DNA of 60,575 nt from NCBI GenBank assembly GCA_024196135.1, contig JAMQCK010000117.1:1-60575 (forward strand). Reading direction: 5' to 3'. Below are positions 44,137 to 53,237 of this stretch, piece by piece. Positions within the stretch are counted from its first letter, which is position 1. Each line of letters begins with the position of its first letter. Both the position numbers and the translations under genes were made by a program. Below the pieces are notes generated by a model that was given only the letters and a program-made list of their open reading frames with translations, searched no databases and was not told where the DNA came from. Source of the stretch: Pleurotus ostreatus/Saccharomyces cerevisiae fusant (taxonomy: Eukaryota; Opisthokonta).

Positions 44137-44599
44137 ATATCTAAGTATCATCCCCTGGGTCTTGGTTGCTTTCATCTGTCAGGCTATCGTACATGTACAG
44201 TTGCTCTCACCGTCCATCTCTCCTGCAGTCGTTCTAATAGAAGTGTCGTCCACGTGGACATTGACAACAGCGGTGCTGGGCGCCTATCCGAGTCCCTCAG
44301 AAGACAGCAAGACGCACAAGCGCCCACAGCTCCGTCCGTCACGGGTGCCAAAGAAACTAGCCCCGTCTTCCTCGCCGCCTCGCTCCCGGCATGTCACGGT
44401 CGTGCGCGCGGTGGTGCACACCATGACCGCGTCGAAGCCCGACCTCGCCTGCCATGGTGTGGGACGGGGCGCCAGAGCTGTGCTATACACTTCGGGATCG
44501 CGTTGTCGCCGGGCCGCTGATCTATATAACTGCTCGCCGTGATGTGCACTGATATACACTGCTCGTAGGCGCCCGACCGTCTCTTCCAGAACCATGTAG
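44137..44599. other. Spacer between two unassigned genes
   Basis: 3' UTR of the gene ending at 44136 and promoter of the one at 44600. No motif stands out. Confidence 0.4.
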
Positions 44600-45487
44600 A
44601 TGGCGGCCATCGACGACTGTCGTATGCCTCGGGTACGTGCTTTCCAGCTCTTGAAAGTGCCTCGCTTACCCGCTTGCGATAGGTACTCCGCCCTCAGCAG
44701 TCTGCGAGCACGCTCGGCGCTTCCTTACAAACGCTATGCGCTGCCTCGTTGTCAGCTCTGCCGCTCTATACCCCTGCACTCCTGCTCGACCCCCGCAAGC
44801 TCGATGGCAGCAAGCGGCTGTCCTGTCTTACCGCCTGGGACGATTGCAGCGACACGGAGACCATGGTTGAACCCAACTCTGCTTGCTCATCATCCACCTG
44901 CTCTACATCCCTCTCGGGCACTCTGGACACACAGCTGCGCGACACCCCCCTCGACGCCTTTGCGGACGTCTGCTGGGGCGGCTCAGTCCAGCGCGGCCTC
45001 GGCTGGGAGTGGTGGGACGACGATGAGGATCAAGTCGAAGTGGATCCGCACGATCACGAACAATGCGACGACACCTCGCCTCCTCCCTACTCCCCCTCGG
45101 CAGTGAGTACTGTCACTGAGCTGCCTGCTCGCATCCCTCTGAGTACCGCGAACTGACCTCCCTTCCCAGACCGACGCCGAGGTCTCCATGTTGCGCACGG
45201 CGCACGAGGCGGCCCTTCGTGCGCGCTTCCGCCGCGCGTGGGTGCCCGAGGACGACGATACTCCCTCAAGCCCCTTCGAGGAGTTCAATCCGCCTCTCAG
45301 TGTGCGCGCAGAAGGGGAGGGCGTCGGGCGATCGCCCACGCCGGCGGGCTACGCGCGATCGAAGGCTGAGAAGGATTCTGGCTCGGCCAAGCATGCCGTC
45401 CCTCGACTTCGGATGAACTTCCTCGAACTATTACGGATGAGAAAGCGTACGCTCACGGCGGCAGCGAGTCCTACGTCGGCGAGCTAG
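44600..45487 (+). CDS. Protein of unknown function, about 256 aa
   Basis: Three exons (44600-44632, 44683-45102, 45170-45487) join in phase 0. The protein begins MAAIDDCRMPR, then VLRPQQSASTLGASLQT. It contains LYTPALLLDPRKLDGSKRL, an acidic-aromatic patch (GLGWEWWDDDEDQVEVD), Ser/Pro-rich linkers and a C-terminal basic-hydrophobic helix (VPRLRMNFLELLRMRKRTL). The clean splice joints and even frame use support a real gene, but no domain is recognised. A 22-bp triple repeat follows the stop codon directly. Confidence 0.7.
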
Positions 45488-45500
45488 ACATTCCACGATG

Positions 45501-45573
45501 AGCTAGGTGGCCCGCGATTGCTAGCTAGGTGGCCCGCGATTGCTAGCTAGGTGGCCCGCGATTGCTAGCTAGG
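45501..45573. repeat. Three tandem copies of a 22-bp unit
   Basis: The unit AGCTAGGTGGCCCGCGATTG plus CT occurs three times without mismatch (45501-45522, 45523-45544, 45545-45566), followed by a partial fourth (AGCTAGG). It lies 14 bp after the stop codon of the preceding gene, so it is probably in the 3' UTR. Each unit has the palindrome TAGCTA at the junction. Confidence 0.9.
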
Positions 45574-45901
45574 GAGCGCACGATGCCTCTTACGGCCCTA
45601 ACGACGAGACTCAGACAATGGCGACTGACTGCTAGTGGACTATGCTTCCTTACTCTTCGTAGTATGCTTTTTTGCTCATGGAAAATCGGCAAAATCCTTG
45701 TGTATAGTATACTTTCTAGACTGATACTTTACATACCCCTTTGTTAGTTGTATACCCGGGGGACCGTTGTTCTCGCATTACGCGGATCGTCGTTCTCGCA
45801 GCGCGGAGATTCTGGTACTCGAGATGTAGTCGTAGTTGGAATCAGCAGTCGTTGTTGAATCAGCAGGCGAAGGTGGATCAGCAGTCGAAGTCGACCTTCA
45901 A
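45574..45901. other. Convergent intergenic region
   Basis: Between the unassigned gene (+) and MYND paralog 3 (-). Holds a short degenerate repeat, AATCAGCAGTCG-like, three times at about 45840-45890. No gene seen. Confidence 0.4.
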
Positions 45902-46989
45902 TCAATAGTCGACCTTGAAGCACTCGGGCTTGTGCTGCCGCCAATGAACCTTCTGGTGAGCCTGGCTGCACTACGGATCGCTTCAGTATCAGAACTTCAT
46001 GGTCCGAGGATGGTGTACCCACATAGACCGTCGCCCTGCATCTGAGCAGCCTGTTAGTGGGGCCGAGGCGAGCGTCCAAGATAGCACCTCACCTAGCACA
46101 ACGCAGTAGCGGTCCGCCGTCACTTCCCTCCCGGCGGGAGCAGCGCTCGGCGGCGCATGTCTGCACGCCCTTGAGCAGGGCCGTGCGTACGCCGATGATC
46201 GTGGGTAGCATGAATCTAAGGGGACTGGCGTCAGAGGTCTCCTCATGGGCAAGGTAGTTCTGAGGGTACGCACATATCGTTGTTGATAATCCCGAGGCAG
46301 CGTTCGGCGATCTCGCCAGCAAGGATCTGGGAGAACCTCCGCTTCCAGACCTGGAGGCGTGCGACTAGAGCCGTCTTGTCCTCCGCCGGTATGTTGTCGG
46401 TCCCTTGTACGAGGAGAAGCGTAGATAGGAATTGCAGAACTCTGATGATCTCTTCGGACTCGAGGGTTTGGATGGTGTCAGCATCAGCGAGCGTACGCCT
46501 GCATTGCATGACGACGAGGTCCTGGTTCTCGGGAAGTAGAGCGAGACGCATAAAGTACGGGCTGCAGTCAGAGAGTCAGTATCTGGGATAGCAATGTCAG
46601 GTGGAAGCACGTGCGTATGCGATAGCTCGTTGAGGAGGAGCGGCGCAGCCGCCATCACGTACTGGCTCTCTCGCCACTTCTGAATTGTCTGTGGCATGTA
46701 CTTGGCCGCGTACTGACTGAAAAAGAATGAATACATTAATTGGAGTTGCAGAACATCTCGACAAGTAACGTACGCATAAGTAGGATCCTGAATGTGCGGA
46801 GGACTTCGTTGTAGTCCACCGAGCTGCAAGAGGATGTCGAACGTGAACGCATCGTTGATAAGACGTTCGACTGACCTGATGCGAGACAAAGTCTGCCCGA
46901 GCGGTCTCGCTCATCCCTTGTGGGCCTCCAGGTACGAGTTCGAGAGTTGCCGCGAGGCCTTCTGCGGTGAAAAGCCAGTCCGAAGGCAT
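45902..46989 (-). CDS. MYND-type zinc finger protein, paralog 3
   Basis: Seven exons (46989-46876, 46823-46774, 46716-46615, 46561-46274, 46215-46093, 46041-46023, 45970-45902) give about 254 aa. It starts MPSDWLFTAEGLAATLELVP, resembling DWLLTPEGLAATMGLIP of paralog 1. The body has QYAAKYMPQTIQKWRES and LLVQG; the finger is CAAERC ... LRCARCRATVYCSQAHQ with WRQHKPEC, and it ends FKVDY. Exon sizes 50, 102, 19 and 69 nt equal those of paralog 1. Keeping a 102-nt exon 3 in frame requires a GC donor (AC|GCACGT) at about 46614; the nearest GT donor four bases on would break the frame. So it has either a GC-AG intron or a damaged splice site. Confidence 0.8.
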
Positions 46990-47997
46990 GCTTCAAGGTG
47001 GTCGACGCGTCCTTGTCGGTGAGGACGAATGCAAGCGGATTCCCAACTCTTAGAGTATCTGTACGTGTGCTTATTATACGAGCTCGAAGACTTCTGGGCT
47101 TATCCTGCAAGAAAGCCAGAGGCTTGTAAAGTTGAAGGTCAAGACAGCAGGCTCGCTTAATTGGCGACAGGGCTCGGAGAATGCCGCGGAGACACACCGA
47201 CGCCCACAATCATCACCGACTAGCGTCAGTAGAAGTGCCTCTGTTTTTGTGAGTTCAGATGCACAGGAGAGTGCGAATTTTGTGGTGAAGGTGTCTCGTT
47301 GTCCCGACGAAGGCCTGACGGAAATATCAATGTTGAACTTGATCGTGAGAATGTTTTTCTCGAGCGGATCAGGAGGGACTTTCCCACAGCAGCTCCTTGT
47401 CTCCTGCCATGACACCTTGAGGCCTTGAAATCCCGAACAGTTGCAGAGCCTGTACACGATCGCAGAGGCGTGAATATTGCTATATTTGCTGACATGCACG
47501 CCGCTCGAGGGTCTAAATCACGCGCGACAATCACACGCCATCGGGGTCGGCTTTTTCTACTGCCTCCAGGTCTCCATTTACAACTCCTGCCTTCCCGCAC
47601 AACATGTGTCCACCTTTCTTGAACACTCTCGAAGCCTGACTGATGACCAGCTGATCCTCAAGAACACCCTCTACTGCTTGCACCGCATCATCGGACGCAT
47701 CTGTATAGGAAAGTGTTCTTCGTATTTGACGACCTTGCAAAGAACCACGGTTGTCCGACACGCATGGGAGTGAAACGGACGCGTGCTCATGTAGAAGTTA
47801 CCCAGCACCTGCGTCAGAACTCAGTATGAAGGTTACACACATTCAACGCTGACAGACAGGCGAGGCGTAGACGCCCTCTGTAGGTCAGTGGCTTCGGAGT
47901 CTTTTGGTGCGCCGCTGCTGATGATCCCACAGCCACAAGTTGATTCAGTATATCAGGATGGAGGGCGCTGACTATCGTGCACGAAGGTGCTCTAGCG
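46990..47997. other. Divergent intergenic region
   Basis: Upstream of MYND paralog 3 (-) and of the membrane-protein paralog 2 (+). Short frames on both strands without recognisable content. Confidence 0.4.
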
Positions 47998-49319
47998 ATG
48001 GAGCCTGTGCCGCCATATCCTCTGGGCAAAAGCGATATAGCACAGCTTAAGAATATTATCATGCACGCAGGCGTCGACTTCCTCTTCTACGGTACGTCCA
48101 ATGCATGATTTCGCGCATATATAGCTAACGTGTGCGACTAGGAATCCAGGGCGGTCTTTTTGTGGCCGCCTTGTCTATCCTGGCGTTAGTACAGCACCGC
48201 CGGATATCACTTGTTGCTTACGCTGATGTCTTCCTTACCAGTCGTCGCTCAAACAGGATGCGCGGCCTTGCGATTACAATCGCTATCCTCTTCTTTCTAT
48301 CGACGATAAGCGTCACCCTTGGTGTGCTGTTCTATCTTATCCAGTTTCCTACGGAATACGGCGACACGGTTCTGGACTTAACCGACTTCTTGGATCGCCT
48401 CATTGTTGTACTAGCAGTGGCCGCGCGACTGAACGTGAGCAATCCTATCGTATATCGCCGCGCAATCATGTCGACCTTTCACACAGTACTTGATCAGCGA
48501 TGGCATCGTGGTCTGGCGAGCATGAACGCTATGGATCGACAACCGCACCGCTAAAGGTGTCCTGTTGGCCTGTATGTGCTTAAGCGCTAGTGAGTCCTCG
48601 TAATTTCCTCAGAGCAGCTCCGACACCGACCTCGTTCGCTTCCTACCAGTCGGAACCGCCGTGGAATGTACTTGGTCCCTGCAGAGCACTCGGAAAGGCC
48701 AGGTCGAATCTGCGACGCGAACGCTGATGTTGACCGTTCCGTTGCTTGCCACAAATATCGTCTCGACCGCGCTCGTGGCCATTCGTGTTTGGTAAGCGTT
48801 CGCTCGCTCATCTATCGACATGAGCTCACAAGTCGCAGGATATACCGACGCGATATCAAGGCTTCGTTGAGCCCATTTATACGCCCAACGTCCGTAGAGA
48901 AGGTGCTTCTCCTGCTTCTAGAGTCCGGATCCTTCTATTGTCTGATTTGGGTACGTCGTCGGTCGTTGATACCGCACGCGGTCTCATCCGCCGCTGGCAG
49001 GTCGTCAATCTCCTCGTCAGAATGATCAAAGGTGTGGACACGCTTGGGGTGTATGGCGTCGTCAGCGTCGCGTACCACGCTATACCAGTGGGTTTCCTTC
49101 GACGAGTACCCGATGCTCGGCTGATCTGCGACATGATAGGGCATACACTCGACGTTCATGATACTTGCTGTCGCCATGCAAAGACAGACGCCCATGGAAT
49201 CGCTCTTCGACTCAAGGCCTCTTTGTACGCTCGAATTCGCATGCTCGCAATCAGACGCGGCCTCTGCGGGAGACGGAGCTAGCTCGACCGACCACGGTCA
49301 CACGTCCACTCAGACTTGA
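47998..49319 (+). pseudogene. Multi-pass membrane protein, paralog 2, interrupted by an in-frame TGA
   Basis: Begins MEPVPPYPLGKSDIAQLKNI at 47998. Exons 47998-48091, 48142-48184 (43 nt) and 48242 to about 48435, then 48487-48589 (103 nt), follow the family pattern. In exon 4 the sequence reads YLISDGIVVWRA then TGA (48523-48525), where the paralogs have Trp or another residue (WRAW, WRAY, WRAL); after the stop the frame continues TLWIDNRTAKGVLLA. Later exons are intact (IYRRDIKASLSPF; VEKVLLLLLESGSFYCLIW; VVNLLVRMIKGVDTLGVYGV; GIHSTFMILAVAMQ) to a stop at about 49317-49319. A single TGG-to-TGA change explains the break, so inactivation appears recent. A sequencing error or editing is possible but less likely. 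Confidence 0.72.
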
Positions 49320-49542
49320 TGTAATTGACTGTCGACGCGACTTCCAGCATCATGAGAGTAGGATCAGGGTTTTCATTCGGCTTGACACGACCGTGATCCC
49401 AATCTATAAGGCCCTGACCGTCCGTCGAGCGCATTCAAACACGAGTACACGAACATGATGGAGCTTGATCTCGAATGTGGTAAGTGATAAGGCCTGCGTA
49501 TATAGGTAGCTCTCGCGCATCGTCGTGGGCCTCACATCTGCG

Positions 49543-50834
49543 ATGAGAGCTGTCGAGGCATGGCGGACGAGCGCTCGGGCGGTCTCTGAGGACGACCTGA
49601 TGTATTTGAAGGTAGCGCTGAAGCAGACGAGCGTTGACTTTCTCTTTTACGGTGCGGACATCTCCATCTAGTGCAAAGGTTGGCTGATATCGGATGCTCT
49701 AGGCGTACAATTGGCCCTAACCATTGCCGCTCTGACGTCGCTTGCGTGAGCCTCAAGCTCTTCCTTGGTTCACACGTTAGTCTCATCCTCGCGCGCGCGG
49801 TGCAGCCGTCGTCAAGGACGCTCATACTACATCAAGACCGCTATCGCTTGCCTTCTTCTCTCTTCGACCGTCGCGGTGCTCGTCAACGCGGCACAATACA
49901 TGCTGGTCGTATCCACGATCAACTGCTCCGCGCCTACGAGTTGCGACGTACATGCCGAACAAGTCGAGCACTTGTTCATCGTCATGGCCTTCGCTTGGCG
50001 CTTAAACGTGGGTCTTGTACTGTCACTTGAGCTGAGCTGGTGTTTGACCCTCGAAGTATCTCATCAGCGACATTGTGGTCGTATGGAGAGCGTGGGTCCT
50101 TTGGCCAAATCACCGGTTCGTGAGAAGCGTATTGCTGTTGTGCGTCTGCGCTAGTCTAGGTAAGCTGCTATTATTCGTGAAGCACGCCCCACAATCTCTA
50201 ACTATATGGGCAAAATAGCGGGCATCATCGCTGAATGTACATGGTCGGTAAGGACCCAACTCGCCCAAAAATCAGTCATGTACACCCTCCTCCTGGCTTT
50301 GCCACTGCTGTGCACAAATTTGGTGGCGACGACGTTGGTAGGCCTACGGGCATGGTATGAAAAAATCTCTCTCTCTCTGAGTCTGCACGTGTAACCAGCA
50401 TCTCACTAGCTTCTATTGGCGCAAAATCAAGCCGTCTTTGGGGCGCTTTCGGAACAGAAGTCAGGTCGAAAATATTCTGGGAGTCTCTATTGTATCTTCT
50501 GGGTGAGATGTCCCTTTAATCCCGAAGCTTCGTATTCATGCCGCCGTAGGTCGCGTATATATCCCTCAAGATCAAGGAACCAAAGCCTCTGTCCGCGTAC
50601 AATATTGTTAACGCGCTATGGCACAACCTTGCTGTACGTATTCACTGCTGCTAGGAGAAAGGAAGCGCTGACCAGCTACCTCAGGGCATCTATCCGACGT
50701 TCGTCGTACTCGCCGTTGCGGTACAGGCAGACAGATGTGATTCCCTGCCAAGTGCACGCGTCTCGGATGGAGTACATTTCGCGAATGCACAGAGCGAGGC
50801 GCCACAGGACACCCAAATACCTACATCGCCCTGA
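49543..50834 (+). pseudogene. Multi-pass membrane protein, paralog 3, frameshifted in exon 6
   Basis: Starts MRAVEAWRTSARAVSEDDLM at 49543. Exons 49543-49651, 49703-49745 (43 nt), 49806-50007 and 50057-50159 (103 nt) join cleanly and encode VQLALTIAALTSLA, YYIKTAIACLLLSSTVAVLV and YLISDIVVVWRAWVLW. The next exon (AGIIAECTWSVRTQ, LLLALPLLCTNLVATTLVGL) is also open. Exon 6 should be 112 nt as in the paralogs but is about 19 nt shorter: the SQVEKVLVLLLESG region has shrunk to SQVENILG and the frame is lost (SLYCIFW appears in another frame). Downstream exons are intact (VAYISLKIKEPKPLSAYNIV; GIYPTFVVLAVAVQ) to a stop at about 50834. Introns carry CT repeats. Confidence 0.68.
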
Positions 50835-51477
50835 AAAGTCACTTGGTTGGGAAAATAGACAGGTTCCTTGTCATTTTCACCTACAAGACCATGCCGAAGA
50901 TTCTCGAGGCAATTTCTGCATGATAGCGAAGCCAAGTTGGATACGGCAACTGCCGAAGCGCGCCATAGACATCAAGTACTGTCGCACGACTCGATCTTGC
51001 TTGCCACCATCACGATACCTTTGACGGCTCTTTGCTCATTCGACTCCTCAGCAACTCCTACTATATGGCCCTGCTCAACCGGATACGGACGGCAAAAATC
51101 CGCGTAGCGCTGCGGACGGACCGAAACTCGCCTCGAGGTCGACGAAGTTGGCCCTAAAGATCGGCTTTCACTGCTTTGATGTTTGCTTGAACAAAGGACT
51201 GATACACGGAACAGGGCTTGCTGCGCAGCCTCCCAGCTTCTGTATTCTGGACGGACCAAAGCGAAGCACCGCTAGCGCACGACGCGCCGAAAGCGCCCAT
51301 TCGGATCTGGCGACAAGCTTTCTCCAATTCACTCCCGAAGACGAAAACCCCCGACTCAGTGATAGCCGCCTTCGCCGTATGTGCAGCGCTTACCCAAGAG
51401 TTTTATGTCGTCGGGTCGTCCCCGGCAGAGCCAGTTATATCATGGCTTAGCATGCAACGTTCGCCATCTTAGCCCCA
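50835..51477. other. Spacer between membrane-protein paralogs 3 and 4
   Basis: No confident gene. The plus frame 51148-51450 has no family motif. Confidence 0.4.
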
Positions 51478-52799
51478 ATGTTCGCTGCAGTGACTCCAGG
51501 CCTCCCGCTGAATGCTCACGATGTCTCTACTCTCAAGATCACGCTAATGCGCACCGGCGTTGACCTTCTCTTCTATGGTGCGTGCGAGCGGCTGCCGAAC
51601 TCGTGCTGCATACTGATACTATACAGGTGTACAAGCGCCTTTGTTCGTCGTAGCGATGGTAGTGCTGGCGTAAGTGGGCATACTCATTATCGAAGAGGAT
51701 GGTCACGACCTCATTACGCCTCAGGTATCGCGAGAAGAGGAGACCATTCATCCCATTCGCTGTGACTAGCCTGTTCCTCTCCTCGACCATCGGAGTCGTC
51801 GTCGGATCGTCTTTCTACATCCTGCAATTACCTGCCGCGTTCCATACCAGAAGCTTGGATAACGCAGGTGTGCTAAGAGCGTTCAACGTCGTGCTAGCGG
51901 TGGCAGACAGATACAATGTGCGTATCTATGTTTCCTGGTCCGCGCTGGAGAAGTAGGTTGATCGTCCATACAGTATGTCATGAGCGACGCGATCGTGGTA
52001 TGGCGCGCGCTCGTACTATGGAAGGACTGCGTCGCAGTCAAATGGGCACTCTGGACCTGCATCTGCAGTAGTATCCGTGCGTCGAGTCTTTCTCTCTCTC
52101 TCTCTCGGTTGTCTGAACCTATTTCGCAGTCGGCGCCATTACCGAATGCGTTTTCGCCTTACAGGCGACCTGTCGAGGCCAGGTTGAGTCAACGGGGCAT
52201 GGGCTCGTCTTGGTTATTCCTTTGCTCCTCACCAACCTTGTGGCCACATCGCTCATAGCCGTCCAGTTCTGGTCTGTAATCACCATGATTTCTGCGGCAG
52301 CTGTCGCTTACGCCAGTTACAGGTACTATCGTCGCGACGTCAAGGGCCGTCTCGGGATTTCCGAGCGCGCCAGCCCAGTCGAAAAGGTCATCGTCCTTTT
52401 TGTCGAGTCGGGACTCGTAATTTGCTCTATATGGGTCGATCGGTTACCCTTCGCCTCGTCAAAGCCGAGCTAACCCATGTTTCAGGTCGTAAACCTCATC
52501 ATCAAGGTCACCAAGAGCGCAAACACCTTCGGTGTATACGGCATCCTTGGTGTAGCGTACCACAGCATCTCGGTAAGGTGAGGTTGAATTCCTTGAGTTC
52601 CAAGGCTGACACGCAGTTGTAGGGAATATACCCGACATTCATTATCCTCGTAATAGCGCTGCAGAAGCGTGCCGCGGCGCGGACTTCAAGCAAAGTGGCC
52701 CAGTCACTCGACCTGAGCTGGTCGCAGGAAGTCAACGCTAAGGTTCAAAATGCCGATGCAGAGCTCGTCGTAGACGAGATCGAGGCTGTTCCCCGATAA
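51478..52799 (+). CDS. Multi-pass (about 7-helix) membrane protein, paralog 4, intact
   Basis: Eight exons (51478-51577, 51627-51669, 51725-51917, 51974-52076, 52130-52271, 52323-52434, 52486-52572, 52623-52799) join without a break to about 318 aa. Hydrophobic segments: VQAPLFVVAMVVLA; FAVTSLFLSSTIGVVVGSSF; YVMSDAIVVWRALVLW; GLVLVIPLLLTNLVATSLIA; VEKVIVLFVESGLVICSIW; TFGVYGILGVAYHSIS; GIYPTFIILVIALQ. The C-tail (RAAARTSSKVAQSLDLSW...) is polar and acidic. This is the only copy of the four in the window with a fully clean gene model. The family is expanded in Agaricomycetes and has no known function. Intron 4 has a TC-repeat polypyrimidine stretch near 52090. Confidence 0.85.
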
Positions 52800-53237
52800 C
52801 GAACTCCCTCACTCAAGGCGCCGCCGCCTCACCCTACACCACGTCCGACAAATGGCCAGTTCGGCGAAGATAGAAGCCAGGACGGTCCTTGGGCGGTATA
52901 GAAGTTCAACGACGTGTAACCTATGTGTCTATTCCTGAATGTACGGCTTGGAAACGACCAGCGAACAAAACAAAGCGAGTAACTATACTATATACTGTAC
53001 AACTCTGAACATGGATGCGAATGGTATGTATGTATGTATTCTATGGGTGGCATGGGTCATGAGAATGAAGACGGAGAACATGCAAGCTGGGTCGTAAGAA
53101 GATAATGATAAGATTATGCTGAGTGAGCGCGGCGATGTCGCGCAATGGTGGTGGTGACAATGGGCAACTCATCTATGTAGTAGGAGGCCGACGAATCGAG
53201 TCGTTGGAGGGAAGATCGTGTCGGGTAGTGTGAATGT
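52800..53237. other. Convergent intergenic region with TATG microsatellite
   Basis: Between the 3' ends of the membrane-protein gene (+) and the TRK gene (-). Contains a short (TATG)n-like run, GGTATGTATGTATGTATT, near 53023-53040. Nothing else recognised. Confidence 0.5.

Noticed and set aside
50360..52110. CT microsatellites as regulatory elements
   Set aside because: They lie inside introns at polypyrimidine positions and are best explained as simple repeats.
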